Origin: Clytia hemisphaerica
Taxonomy: Eukaryota > Cnidaria > Hydrozoa > Leptothecata > Clytiidae
Length of the DNA: 64,000 nt
Assembly: GCA_902728285.1 (NCBI GenBank)
Contig: CACVBU010000017.1
Location: 743,295-807,294 of the forward strand
Reading direction: 5' to 3'
The translations under genes and the position numbers were made by a program. The notes under the pieces are model-generated. The model had not been told where the DNA came from, did no database searches, and saw only the letters and a program-made list of their open reading frames with translations. This document shows positions 49,301-57,747 of this stretch, piece by piece (the first letter of the stretch is position 1; every line of letters starts with the position of its first letter).

Positions 49301-50746
49301 CCTTCAAAAAAGTCTCAGTCATCAGATTCCGGGGTATCGGTTCTAGCCTTGCCGACTGACGGAAGTGTGCCGCTGTAATTCGAAAAATGTTTCTAAAAAC
49401 TTTCTTACTCAGAAAAAACCCATCTCCCCCAATCAGGGACTCATGGAGTTGAAAAAAAGTACCCTGACCAGTGGTACATCCCCGTACCCAATTTTGCCCA
49501 TGTACCCCAAGGTATCAGAAAGCGAGAATTTATTTGTAGCTGTTAATCCATATCCATATCGGTGATTTATTTTCTCAATATTTTTTTACGTTTAGATGAC
49601 TAGTGCCAAAGGGAAGGAAAAACAATATTTCCACATTCAAAGAATATAAAAAGTAATTATTGACGTAGCTGAATTTATACTCAAGTCCTCTGAGGATTCT
49701 AAATTGAGGGGGATAACCGTTTTCCCGGAAAATTTTTTGCTGAATCCTGGAATCCCGAAAGTTGAGAAAAATGATAACACCGTAACACCAGTTTGTAGAG
49801 GCATAATGACATAATACCCGGCATAATGACAGAAAATAAGGCTAAATACCGTCACCGTCTGATTTTAACATACGGTTTTCCCGTCTCTTCTTCGTCAAAT
49901 CCTGTAATACCGTAATAAAATAGGGTCAATCCCGTCACACCGTAAAAGTACAAATCCCCCCTAAAATACATAGTCAGCCGAAAGAAATACTTACGAAATT
50001 ATTTTTTCTTCTTCGCAATAATCCTCCTCCTCGGCTCTTTGATTTTGGAGTTCTTTTACTTTTTTATCAACTTCTTTCATCACTGTTAATAACATATCTT
50101 TGTTTTGCTTGCTCATTTCATCTTGTACAGTTTTCTTTAGGTCTTCAACCAAGTCTGTCATATGATTTTTTCCATCCTTAATATCAACAACAACTTTGTC
50201 GTGCAGCAAACTATCGAAATCTGGTAAACAGTTGTAATTGATTCCAACCAAAGCTGCTCTTATTTCTGCCCATATTCCTTTAAAGAAGTTCTGATCTTTA
50301 AATTCTTTCAATGCACCATGAAGAATTTTATTTCGAAGTTGTCGTAAAGCAATGATGAATGCTGCAACGGAAAAATCGCCTTGTTTCGGTTCTTTGATTC
50401 TCCAACCACCTTTGGGCGGTGTAATATTCACAAAATTGATGATGACAAAGACGATCAAGGTAATGTCAAATGAGAGCGAAGAGGTTTTTCCGCTGGCTGG
50501 AAGCAAAAGGTCAAATTGATCTTTTTTCAAAGCTCCACTATTTTTCAGTCCGTTCAATTTCTTTCTATATTTATCGAAGAATTGATATAACTGCTGCTCG
50601 TTGCGGGGAAGACCCTGATATAAAGGGTCGTTCGTGTCGTTGTGCATGACACGGAGAAGTCCATTCTTCCCGTGAATGTTGAGAGCCAAAATGCACTTTG
50701 CCCATTCTTTGTTGTCGGTTATTGTTTTGGAAAAATCGCTACCCAT
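31304..50746 (-). CDS. HEPN / SF1 helicase / triple-SH3 gene (7 joined exons)
   Basis: Gene model built from exons 50746-49995, 49261-48999, 37433-35817, 35377-34919, 34004-33774, 33421-32584 and 31380-31304. Every junction is GT..AG and the split codons agree (phases 2,1,1,1,1,2). The joined frame has no stop and gives about 1,412 residues, ending in phase 1 with further exon(s) required. Domain order is HEPN (about 40-170), coiled coil (195-245), unrecognised region (250-600), RecA1 (about 640-877), SH3 x3 (879-1085), RecA2 (1109-1386) and an acidic tail. From family knowledge, HEPN domains with R-x4-H are often RNases, SF1 helicases translocate on nucleic acid, and SH3 domains bind proline-rich ligands. 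A cytoplasmic RNA-sensing or defence role is inference only. Introns 2 and 4 are loaded with transposons. No proven promoter or poly(A) site was seen. The joined model has not been checked against transcripts. Confidence 0.8.
31878..32089. mobile_element. GAGGC-ended element with ATCACG array
   Basis: GAGGCCTCCCCCGGTCACC at the left and CCGCTGGGGACTC at the right, with repeated ATCACGCA or ATCACGTT motifs inside. It lies in intron 6 of the helicase gene. Confidence 0.65.
32584..33421 (-). CDS. Exon 6: C-terminal half of SF1 helicase (RecA2)
   Basis: Encodes residues 1109-1386 after acceptor cattttag; the donor is ATCAG|gtaagtat. A strand EEGVALICNN (about 1198-1206) fits the helicase IVa region. 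Motif V appears as ISDYRTLRGLEVSHSIIIVD (1257-1276). Motif VI appears as EMITRTIADLDMLV (1288-1301), with the Arg expected to contact ATP. This is the UvrD/Pif1-like C-terminal RecA pattern, and together with exon 3 it completes one SF1 core. A Lys-rich stretch and a short helical segment (KRFEEIKKLTQDNEQLQE) follow. It ends in phase 2; AG plus C from exon 7 makes Ser1387. It lies 352 bp downstream of exon 5. Confidence 0.88.
33774..34004 (-). CDS. Exon 5: third SH3 domain
   Basis: Encodes residues 1032-1107 with one SH3 domain: VVSDYTA in the ALYDY position, SDELNLKVGDIV, NDGWLEGE, GKRGMFPGNVV. The ALYDY motif is weaker than in exon 4, with Ser-Asp in place of Phe/Tyr-Asp, but the Trp and FP positions are intact. 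SH3-1 and SH3-3 share the WxEGEVNGKRGxFP stretch, which points to internal duplication. The acceptor is ttatttcttag. The donor CCAG|gttcca is weak, but it lies at the position homologous to the exon 4 donor (LNQ versus LNP followed by a split codon). Phase 1 on both sides makes it a second symmetric cassette. Confidence 0.9.
34005..34568 (+). repeat. GGGCTCTG-family repeat in intron 4
   Basis: Shares long stretches with 46600-46990 (AGAGAATTTTTCCGAAAAATTTTAA, GTAATTGAATTCTTAATTAC in part) and ends ACTATGGTCAGAGCCCC at 34565. Lies between SH3 exons 4 and 5. Confidence 0.65.
34919..35377 (-). CDS. Exon 4: two SH3 domains
   Basis: Encodes residues 879-1030 and carries two eukaryotic SH3 domains. 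SH3-1 (about 879-931) shows the ALYDY-type VIFDYEA, the acidic RT-loop ECDEL, VGDII, DGWMEGE and GLFPVDFVEV. SH3-2 (about 963-1016) shows VLYDYKP, LSVGDFVEV, DGWWKG and GMFPSNYVEL. The ligand-binding Trp and Pro positions are kept in both. A Ser/Asn/Lys linker of about 30 residues separates them. The acceptor is ttaatttcttag and the donor AATCAAG|gtgaga, with phase 1 at both ends, so the exon can be inserted or lost without breaking the frame. SH3-1 is closest in feel to the first SH3 of CIN85/CD2AP (a WLEGE..NG.RGMFP pattern). That comparison is from memory and not computed. Confidence 0.95.
35817..37433 (-). CDS. Exon 3: N-terminal half of SF1 helicase (RecA1)
   Basis: A long open exon (1,617 nt) encoding residues 340-877. 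The acceptor is ctttttacag and the donor AAAG|gtgatt, with phase 1 at both ends. Residues about 340-620 are not recognised. A hydrophobic block (SVLLVHP, VCVFVVIDD) followed by FELFCAEYLSITGTLVF could be a degenerate nuclease-like or oligomerisation domain. The helicase core begins near 640: motif I GSGKT at 659-663, motif Ia-like VIIFLSYDPFSAL, motif II VHFFVDEIP with the acidic pair at 770-771, motif III-like VVFSLQS near 798-804, and motif IV-like LTKTMRMS at 835-842. This is the SF1 (UvrD/Pif1-like) order. The exon closes with an acidic linker (EMKKKEEEDNDK), just where the SH3 cassette begins. The second RecA domain is encoded beyond the SH3 exons. Confidence 0.9.
38768..38892. mobile_element. 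Left part of an ACACGTTTTT MITE next to the Penelope element
   Basis: ACGTTTTTTATAAGAACAATT begins a copy of the 3671/24569 family. The right part is missing on this side; sequence after 42291 (TTTAAGGCTAAAAACTCAT) resembles the distal half. The Penelope element may have inserted into it. Confidence 0.4.
38925..39344 (+). pseudogene. Penelope-like reverse transcriptase fragment, broken at the YxDD site
   Basis: Starts mid-domain with VVSECNINTSTKEVSES. It contains the catalytic-Asp motif A region (IVSFDVVSLYTNVP) and motif B (GLAMGSPPAPMLAN). Immediately where motif C (Y-x-D-D) should follow IYNRY, the frame runs into LTRYCKI and a stop at 39347. The downstream protein (RDIAKSKIDETLTNLNG) continues in a different frame. 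Comparison with Penelope RTs shows that about ten bases covering the two catalytic Asp codons are missing. N-terminal palm and finger parts are absent. Confidence 0.85.
39313..40091 (+). pseudogene. Penelope-like RT C-terminus plus GIY-YIG endonuclease, interrupted
   Basis: Open frame beginning just after the motif C lesion. It includes the RT region IPFLDMRIIRKGKKLVSTWY then TKPTDTG, a linker rich in Glu (EENEVEDQEEKKK), and the GIY-YIG core near 39913-40010 with a zinc-like Cys pair (CSRCQSC). Those cysteines are typical of Penelope endonucleases. Reading is cut at codon IIAS (40081-40091) by an inverted-repeat element and continues in frame-equivalent sequence at 41882. The C-terminus ends with TAA at 41997-41999. 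Confidence 0.85.
40092..41876. mobile_element. Inverted-repeat DNA element inside the Penelope endonuclease
   Basis: Left end CAGAGGCGTATTTAGG and right end CCTAAATACGCCACTG are inverted repeats. The flanking GCATC (40087-40091 and 41877-41881) is a 5-bp target duplication. Removing the element plus one GCATC restores an uninterrupted endonuclease reading, which confirms the boundaries. The CAGNGGCGTA termini are hAT-like, and a 5-bp duplication fits the hAT5 subgroup. No transposase ORF is visible, so the element is non-autonomous. It contains a further nested element at 41107-41544. Confidence 0.8.
41107..41544. mobile_element. G/C-ended MITE with 8-bp TSD (copy 3)
   Basis: Begins CCCCGGGGGG and ends CCCCCCGGG. 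The perfect 8-bp duplication ACTCAACT lies at 41099-41106 and 41545-41552. Subterminal inverted parts are GGTGTCGGGTATGTGCGTGCC and its counterpart. The interior holds about six copies of CCCTTAGAGAGACT in one orientation. It has no coding capacity. Confidence 0.85.
42200..42234 (+). ncRNA. Hammerhead-like core near the Penelope 3' end
   Basis: CTGAGGA (fits CUGANGA) at 42200-42206, then a GATC-GTAA-GATC hairpin, then GAAA at 42220-42223 and GTC at 42232-42234. Hammerhead ribozymes are known in the terminal repeats of Penelope-like elements. Stem I pairing is poor and there is an extra U before stem II, so activity is doubtful. Confidence 0.35.
42292..43083. other. No gene recognised; short (GGC)n
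   Basis: Contains six GCG/GGC units at 42891-42909. The open frame around it has no recognised motif. Confidence 0.4.
43084..43410. repeat. Tandem repeat, unit 123-126 bp, 2.7 copies
   Basis: Anchor CTTATAAGCAT at 43084, 43210 and 43333; each unit has AACTTTTGATAGACGGTGAT and AAATATGAGCAT. A further unit lies at 53048-53145. Confidence 0.85.
43411..45059. other. No gene recognised; MITE fragments
   Basis: GTTCTTATGAAATTGTTCTTATAA and GCCTCNTTGTTCTT words at 43430-43500 and 43980-44115 belong to the ACACGTTTTT/TTAGAACA MITE family. Confidence 0.4.
45060..46990. repeat. Long inverted repeat, arms about 480 bp
   Basis: 45060-45550 and 46470-46990 are near-complementary, for example AAGCTTTTAGAAAAATTTTCC against GGAAAATTTTTCTAAAAGCTT. 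The spacer is about 900 bp. Both arms belong to the GGGCTCTG family and both carry a conserved acidic ORF (minus 45435-45525; plus 46475-46576). Confidence 0.8.
46342..48344 (+). mobile_element. TTAA-flanked GGGCTCTGACC element candidate
   Basis: TTAA then GGGCTCTGACCATAGT at 46338-46357, and ACTATGGTCAGAGCCC then TTAA at 48329-48348. A 33-codon ORF sits at 46475-46576 near the left end. No transposase is visible in the remaining 1.8 kb, which is AT-rich and otherwise unrecognised. Confidence 0.55.
48999..49261 (-). CDS. Exon 2: unrecognised 87-residue region
   Basis: A short internal exon bounded by a clean acceptor (ttttaaaacag) and donor (CAAAG|gtacgtca). It encodes residues 252-338, reading from VQKMTRSDV to EIIHLK. 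It contributes one base at its 5' edge and leaves one base at its 3' edge, matching exon 1 and exon 3 exactly. The peptide has alternating hydrophobic strands (IFTIQCW, YIWLHVHLELE, YEFFIQYM) and a C-terminal helix, so it looks like a small folded alpha/beta domain. I do not recognise the family. Other reading frames here give only shadow ORFs. Intron 1 upstream (49994-49262) is 733 bp. Intron 2 downstream is 11.6 kb and full of mobile elements. Confidence 0.75.
49331..49512. mobile_element. CCCTTA-type MITE, decayed
   Basis: CCGGGGTATCGG..GACTGACGGAAGTGTGCCGC at the left and GGTACATCCCCGTACCCAATT then TTGCC at the right recall the 1486 and 52861 elements. In intron 1. Confidence 0.5.
49681..49975. 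mobile_element. GGGGG-ended element with ACCGT motif array
   Basis: Left GAGGGGGATAACCGTTTTCCC; right CACCGTAAAAGTACAAATCCC then CCC. Repeated TACCGTNA, CCCGTC and GGCATAATGACA words lie inside. It is located in intron 1 (49262-49994). Confidence 0.55.
49995..50746 (-). CDS. Exon 1: DZIP3-like HEPN domain
   Basis: Opens at an ATG in a good context (aagATGG) and encodes residues 1-250. The conserved run PLYQGLP (41-47), LLPASGKT (81-88), FDITL (93-97), a PPKGGW segment (110-115) and RNKILH (138-143) match my knowledge of the DZIP3-like HEPN family, common in cnidarians and other invertebrates. R138 and H143 complete the R-x4-H motif used by HEPN RNases, so the domain is probably catalytic. 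Residues about 195-245 are a charged Lys/Glu-rich stretch likely to be a coiled coil. The exon ends ATTTC|gtaagtat, leaving two bases. These join the single G at the head of exon 2 to make Ser251. The ATG is preceded by an AT-rich stretch without an obvious TATA box. Confidence 0.87.
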
Positions 50747-51588
50747 CTTTATGATACAATGAATGAAAACATAAAGCGTTCACTGATGGATTTTTGGTCC
50801 AATATTTTTTATTGATCTATTAAAAATAAAGCAAAATATATTTAAGATCTGCAGATTTAGCGAAATGATACCGCCATCTATCGCCTGATCTATGCACCGT
50901 TATAATTATAAATGGGGACAACTGTAATTCTCGTGCCTTATCTCGCATGTCTAAATATTTCAGAATAACAAACCCCTCCTCCAAGGTTAGTACCCATTCT
51001 CCTTAAGAAATCTAACATCTTTTGATCTCATTCGATCTTTAAGTCAATCAGACAAATTGCATGAATACCAAGAGATAGCAGACGATTTCTTAGTATGAAA
51101 AAATCCAATGGAAAATCCAACCTGCAAACTTGGGACACTCTCCAAGGATGGAAATTTTGCATTTTCCATGGCTTGGAATTTTCAAAAATCCAGGTTGAAA
51201 AAAGCCAAGATCCAAAAAGTGATTACAGAGATGTGGAAAAAGAGATCTTAAACAAGGTTTTTATTTTTCTGAACAGTCACTCTCTAGCCTAGGCTCTATG
51301 GCTCCCGGTCAATCTCTCGTTATTGTTCGCACAGATACGTGGTTGATCTTAGATCACTCGCACAGCTCAGTAAGGCACCATTTGAAACTATGAAACAAGC
51401 ACCCTACTGTGGGAACTCACTGCGATTGACCGCAGCCGCTCCGAAGGGACGACTCACCTGACGGAAACTTACAGCTTGAGTTCAGATTATAGCCTAATAT
51501 CTAGGTTACGACATCACGACAGTTCTGTGCGAAAAATCACTTGTGGTTTTCTCAAAGGACATGCGCAGAAAATGGTACAAAAACATAA
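50747..51588. other. Upstream region of the helicase gene
   Basis: Holds the presumed 5' UTR and promoter of the minus-strand gene. No TATA box at a fixed distance could be assigned. No other gene was seen. Confidence 0.35.
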
Positions 51589-51870
51589 TTCCCACATGAA
51601 TTTTTAACGTTTTCCAGACTGTTTGGAGAAACACAATTTCCGACCTAAAAAGTCTAGTTTTCCAAGGGGGAGTCTAAATTTTACTAAAATGTAATTTCCA
51701 CATGAATTTTTAACGTTTTCCAGACTGTTTGGAGAAACACAATTTCCGACCCAAAAAGTCTAGTTTTTCAATCAGAAGTCTTAATCTTAAAAAAAATCTT
51801 ATTTCCAACATCCATTTTTGACGCTCTTTTCAATTCCCAAACTGTTTGGAAAAATTAAAATGTATAACCC
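51589..51870. repeat. Tandem repeat, about 108-bp unit, 2.5 copies
   Basis: The word AATTTTTAACGTTTTCCAGA and the word CTGTTTGGAGAAACACAATT occur at about 51600 and 51708. A third degenerate unit follows at about 51810. Confidence 0.85.
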
Positions 51871-52860
51871 AAAAATATTGAATTTACAACCTTGGAAATC
51901 GAAAAATGTTTCCTGTGCTTGTTGTTATCAAAGAAATTCATTAAAATAAATCTTGTCTATTTCATGAACAGATTTTATGACTCAAAGTAATTAAGAAAAT
52001 AATTAAAAAAGAAAAACATTTGAACGTTCGATTATGGGAGTGTTTTAAGTGAACCGTTTGACTATTGACATAATGATGTTTTGTTTTTGCCTCTAGGTAT
52101 ATAATAAAACATATACTTCACCCATTGAATATCTGCTTATTGGCTTATCTAACAAAAAGCATTCACATGGTTAATGCTTTGTAAGGAGTTGAAGGGAAAA
52201 CACGATGAAATTTATTAGCAATTGTTCGAAAAAATCTCTGAGAAAACCCAGAATAAAGATCTTGCTATAAAATTTACTTTAGAAAAGTAATAACGGAGGT
52301 TTCGTGAGTTTTGTGTTTTTCTACAATATACTACGTTCTGTAAAATACAACTATGAAAATCAAAATGGCGACAAGCATTTACAGTGGATCATGGATTTCT
52401 TCATCATTCAAAATTCAAATTTACAGCTTTCTACCTTTTAATTTCTGGCAGAAAATGGTATATTGTTTTGTTGAAAGTATTTTCTTTCAAATTCTCCTTA
52501 TTTTAGCCTCTAAAATTTACATTTTTCAAATATTATGTATTGTGTGCATCATGCATTATGTTTTATGCATTTTGGACCTGCCATTTTCAGATCCCTGAAG
52601 TTTATTGTCTAAGATTTTTATCTACTATTTTAAAGGAAACTTGGGTCAAATTTTTCTGCGCAAAAACTACCAAACTGTGCATAACAATCAATTAAAATTT
52701 TTTTTTTTTTCAATACGCCACTGATCTCATGCAATCTTTAATTTTTAATTCAATAGAGAGTCTTCGTCATCGTTGGCTTGAAAGCCGTGAGAAAAGCCAA
52801 AAGAAAGAAGAATTTTGTGAGAAAAGAAGCAAAAAGATAAACAAAAAGCAACCATGCCTG
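51871..52860. other. No gene recognised
   Basis: AT-rich sequence with short ORFs and no recognised motif. Confidence 0.35.
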
Positions 52861-53047
52861 AGGGCGGTACTAGGGCTACGAGCTGACGAGGATGTGCCGC
52901 GCGAGTTTTGACCCTCATACCCTTTGCAGGACTAAAAGAAGGAACAACAATTTTGTGAATTTTATGACACTTTGGAAGTCTATAAAAGGTACCCTTAAGG
53001 GCGGTACATACCGTACCCTCCATTTGCCTAAGTACCCCCCTCCCCCG
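52861..53047. mobile_element. CCCTTA-type MITE, short copy
   Basis: GGCGGTACTAGGGCTACGAG at the left and TTGCCTAAGTACCCCCCTCC then CCCGAG at the right. CCCTTAAGGGCGGTAC lies inside. It directly abuts a unit of the 43 kb tandem repeat. Confidence 0.65.
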
Positions 53048-53145
53048 AGACGGTGATATACCCTTCGGTTATTAGTTCTAACTAATTAGTCAAAGGATGG
53101 CGCCCAATATGAGCATATTTATATTTTTCTTATAAGCGTGTATAC
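53048..53145. repeat. Single unit of the 43 kb tandem repeat
   Basis: ACGGTGATATACCCTTCGGT, AATATGAGCATATTTAT and TTTTCTTATAAGC match the units at 43084-43410. The rest of 53146-53950 shows no recognised feature. Confidence 0.8.
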
Positions 53146-53951
53146 TTTATATATGGGTGTTTTCGGCGGTGACGTCAGACTGGTATACGAGAGAAGTTTT
53201 TTTGCTATTTCCTTGGACAGGACATTCTGCTCGGCAGTTGCATGGTTTATCCCGTTCTCTGGTTGCAGTAAGTTTTTTGTTGTGTCCATTAATTATTCGT
53301 CCAATATTTGGGGTACAGCTATATATAACTTACTTTCACATTGTGCTCCGATTGAATAATTTGTTTATAATTTATTAACCAGATAATGGTTCAATCCTAC
53401 ATTCAACAAAAATGTTTCCTCAAACATCGCAAAACAGTTTTTACAACTGATTGATACACATTTTTCAAAAAGCAAGAAACTTCACAAATTATTCAATCAG
53501 AACAATGTGAAAGTAAGTCCGAATTAGTGAGCACAAAACAACATCGGCAAAAAAAATACAGTAATAGTAAAACATTATCGTCTTACGTTTGGCAATTGAA
53601 AGAAAATAAACCACCTGCGCTGGAAGGTCAGCCCAATAAGCTTAAAACGAATAGAAGGAAGTACAATCAAGAAACCTAATTCGATGTTAAAGCCAAAAAG
53701 GTTGAAAAGCTCATTTTGGTTGAACTTCAGACAAAAAAATCTTTTTATCTTAAAATAAAAGTAGACGAAAATTTTCTGTTTTCCACCCTGAAAATTGTCC
53801 AAAATAATAAAAAATCGACCCTGTCAGATACACATCTTGAAAATTAGTAAATTTGAGAACCTGTCAGATATCTTTAGAGCCTTAAAAAGGAACCCTGACA
53901 AGAAGAATAGTCAATTGATTCAGATTGATTTAAATGGCGTGTTGAACCTAG

Positions 53952-54289
53952 GGGCCCCTAACGGTTTGCGTGAATGCGTGAATGGACATTTTCTGTTGCG
54001 TGAAAGCGTGAATGCGTGAAAATTGAAAAAAATTTCGTGAATGCGTGAACTGAAAAACTTGCGTGAACGTGAAAATCCACTTTTTAACTGCGTGAATGTG
54101 TGAATCTGGGTTATTTTGAGCGTGAATTTTTCCCTTTTTTCCACTGATTGTGTGCAGTGTTCCCGATTTTCCAATGTTTTTCCGATTTTCCCGAAAATTT
54201 TCCGATTTTCTGAAAAATTGGGTTATTGCGTGAAGCTCCAGGAAAATTTGCGTGAATGCGTGAATCTTCCGGGTCCACTTGGGGGCCTC
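53952..54289. mobile_element. GGGGCC-ended element with GCGTGAAT array
   Basis: Inverse orientation of the 13217 family. The ends are GGGGCCCCTAACGG and CCACTTGGGGGCCTC, with ACCTAG on both flanks (53946-53951 and 54290-54295), a possible 6-bp duplication. GCGTGAAT recurs many times inside. Confidence 0.7.
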
Positions 54290-54785
54290 ACCTAGTATAA
54301 TTTGAATGAATAGGGTCATTTTATATTGAGGAAGCTGCTTAGGAAATTCCGTCCAGTTTTGATAATTCAATCAAAAGTTATGGCGATTCTAAGTTTATGT
54401 TACGCCATACTTTGACGTTTCGCAAATCTTTAAATGAAGTTATGTTGTTTCTTTTCTCTTCCATAGAAAAAATTTTTTCGCGCCAAAGCTTTCCTGATAA
54501 CTTGTTTTCCGAAAATAATCCGAAATCGGGTTTAAACTTAAACATCTTAATGACGACCACCGGAAAAAAATCGTGAAAGGGATTTGAAGGGTCACCGGGG
54601 CTGACCAATAACTTGAACCCCACTTATTTGAAATGGTCGACAGTAAAACAAATTAACAGCTACAATAACGTTTCAAAATCATGCAAGCTTTACTTTGCGA
54701 AAAGTACGTGATTTTAAAACACCCGTACCAAGACAAACTTTTGAACAACGTTCTGAATTAGTGTCGAATTGCCGACTTATGAATA

Positions 54786-55027
54786 GGGTACCTAATAGCC
54801 GGGGGGTTTGGAAAAAATCTCAAAACTTAATAAGCGGGGGGTTGGAATAAAAGTGTCCTGGGTGGAAAAATTTTGAAAAGGAGGCTAATACAGCTGAATT
54901 GGGACAAAAGAGGGAACTTTCAAAAACATTTTCCCAAAAATTAATAAGCGGGGGGTTGGAATAAAGAATGTCCTGGGTAGAAAATTTTCGAAAAATTAAT
55001 TAGCGCGGGGGAGGCTATTAGGTACCC
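54786..55027. mobile_element. MITE with 15-bp TIR GGGTACCTAATAGCC
   Basis: GGGTACCTAATAGCC at 54786-54800 and its exact complement at 55013-55027. The interior repeats ATAAGCGGGGGGTTGGAATA and GTCCTGGGT. No target duplication was seen. Confidence 0.85.
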
Positions 55028-55089
55028 GAGAGTAAGTTTTTAATAGCCAATTATAAATCTAAAGATTAATTTAATTTTCATTATTCCCT

Positions 55090-55340
55090 TTGGTACCCTT
55101 TTTTATAAGAATGGTGTAAATCCATTTCATCATGGATATTCTTAACTTTTTTGGAAAAATCATCCTAAAATATTCTTACATCATTCTTAGGTTATGATCC
55201 TAATTCAGACTAGATTTAACATATAGTACATACATCTCAAAATTCCATGATGGTGATATTCTTAGCGTATTCTTAATTTTTTGGCCATTTTCATCATGGA
55301 CATTCTTATAAAGTGTATTCTTATAAAAAAAATAGCGTGT
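55090..55340. mobile_element. TTTTTATAAGAA-type MITE, uninterrupted copy
   Basis: Closely matches the outer parts of 18965-19659: TTTTTTATAAGAATGGTGT at the left, GGACATTCTTATAAAGTGTA at the right, and the shared CCATGATGGTGATATTCTTA inside. Confidence 0.75.
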
Positions 55341-55744
55341 ATCAAATCACATTTCTAATTCAAATTTTCATAGATCAATCTTATGAGTAAGAAGGAAAGA
55401 GTTTTTCAACGAATTAGCTGATGATTCGTAAAGGATGAAACTGACAGTACTAAATTGATTCTTATCCACTTTTCTTAAAATCGTATGATTTCACCCTGGT
55501 TGTGTTACATACAACCATTGAGCACTGTTGTGCGCAGTAATGTAATTTTTGCAGATATGTAATTATTTTGCGCAGTTATGTAATTTCTGCGCAGATATAT
55601 AATTATTTTGCGCAGGTATGTAATTTTCGAGCTGCACAGTTACGTAAGTATTTTTTGCACAGTTATGTAATTAGCGAACGGTTTTATGATTATATTTTTG
55701 CGAATTTCAGTCAGCATGTAAAAAAACTTTTATCTTATGGACTT

Positions 55745-56035
55745 AGTTTTTTTAATGAAATTTAGCATGACAAGGCTTTAGTACATACCACACCCTTTAC
55801 AAATGATTTCGTCCATTTAACATCCATTTAACGTCTTTTTTATGATAATTAATGATTAGAATTGAATTTAGCATAAATAGACGTTTGGTATATACCACAC
55901 CCTTTGAATTTGGCAATGCCCATTTAACATCCATTTATGATAGTTTCTAAAAAAGTTTTTAAATGAAACTTAGTATGATAGACCACTGGTATATAACTTC
56001 CATTTAGTATCCATCCAACGTCTTTTTTTTTGTTA
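55745..56035. repeat. Left inverted tandem array (about 110-130-bp units)
   Basis: Repeated units with ATACCACACCCTTT, CATTTAACATCCATTTA and ACGTCTTTTTTATGATAATT. The same units occur inverted at 60478-60775. Confidence 0.8.
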
Positions 56036-56040
56036 TAATT

Positions 56041-56175
56041 TTTTATTATCACCAATGGGGATAAATTTAGGAAAAATATCCCAGTGGGGATGGAAAATCC
56101 CTTTCATTTTATGACTGGGGATATTTAAAGGGTTTTCTTCCACCGGAGACGTGACACAGGGGGTATATTGAATTG
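56041..56175. mobile_element. Decayed ACACCCC-family fragment
   Basis: ATCCCAGTGGGGATGG, ACTGGGGATA and ACGTGACACAGGGGG words match the family at 25746. The remaining 56176-57747 shows no recognised gene. Confidence 0.45.
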
Positions 56176-57747
56176 ATATATTCTCAGGGTTCATTCTGTT
56201 GATATTGAAAATAATTTTCTGTATATTTCAAAAAAGGTAGGTACTAGCAGTTAGCTGAAGCTATAAATGCCCCAAAACCGCCGGAGTTAAACATTTATTG
56301 CCAGCCATTATAATTTGATAAGTAACATTTAGTTACGACGATAAAAGCCTTTTAAAACAACATTATGTTCTAAAGTTGAAATTAGATGTAAAGTCCTTTT
56401 CTTGGCTGTCATCCTTAAAGTCCGGCAGTAGGATGTGACAACTGAGGAGTATATTCTGACTCAACCTCAAGATTACTTTGGAATAATTAGGTTTGAGAAG
56501 AATGTTTCACAATATGTACGCAATCAGGGTAAACTTAGGTAGGATTTGTAGGACAAATTTTTCTGGAAAATAAACATTTCTTTTTTGTTGTTTTAAGACT
56601 GAGTGTAATAGAAGAGTGGGAAAATTAGAAGGAATTTCAAGATTAAGTGAGGGTGTAGCCTTGAGGCGCTTTCAGAGACACATCATAGCTGTCAACTCTC
56701 CCGCATTGCGCGGGAGACTCCCGCGCATTTCTCGACGCCCTTTATCTAAATCGGAATATTACGGAATTATTTGAAAAGTCATTGTCTAAATTTGCCCGAT
56801 TTTTCGATCCCGATTTCCCAATAATAATATCCTGATTTCCCAAATTAGAAAGAATCGAATATCGCATTTTTTATTCCGAATTTCCCGATTCCCTGATTTT
56901 TTTCCTGACTGTTTTTTTAATCTGTTTCTACTTTCTACCGCATTCTAGACGCTTCAGGTTGACAGCTATGCACACTGCATATATTAAGTTATTTGATATA
57001 ATAGAGGCCACTAGTGCGTCTACTCAAATCTATTGTGGTTTGTTGTTTCGGACGTTATTTAATGAGAGAATGATAGTCATAGGTGAAATTTTGCAGTGAA
57101 TATTAAGGCTTTAGCCAAAGTTCAGAGCGCTTTAATTAAAAGAGTTGTTAGCTTTAAGTGCAAATAAAGGAGTTTTAAAAATGCCAAAATTAACAAGAAA
57201 GAAATGTTAAAGAAAACCATCCTTAAAACTGAAAGTTACAAATGTCTACTTAGTCAAAAGAAAAAAATACTAACTTGAGTAAATGTAAAATAGCTAAACA
57301 TTTGAAGGCTTCAACTTAAATAATTTGTTTACACACCAAAGCACAAAAGCTAGATGTGGAAGCTTCAAAAAGATAACCTCATATTCAGATGGTGTTATTT
57401 CAAAGCTCTAAAGAAGCAATGAAAATACACCATCTGACAAATTTGGTTTGTGGTTTGTGCAGGGACCGCGCTTAATTAAAAAACTCCTGGCAAAAAACTA
57501 AAAACAAATACAAATTTTCAAATGTTTTGGGCACAATTCAAAAAGTTCTATCACTAGACACTGCGTAATTCCTCAGATGGGTTTTTCATCATGCCTTTAA
57601 GAGTTTTAACATACTAAAGAAAATTCACCAAGACGAGACAATTCAACTTGGTGTTCTACAGACAGATCATCTGAAAAATTTGGGTCGGCCGATCAGTAAA
57701 ATAGATTTTTATTTCAATTGAATTATCAGTCCTGTAGAACAACAAAT

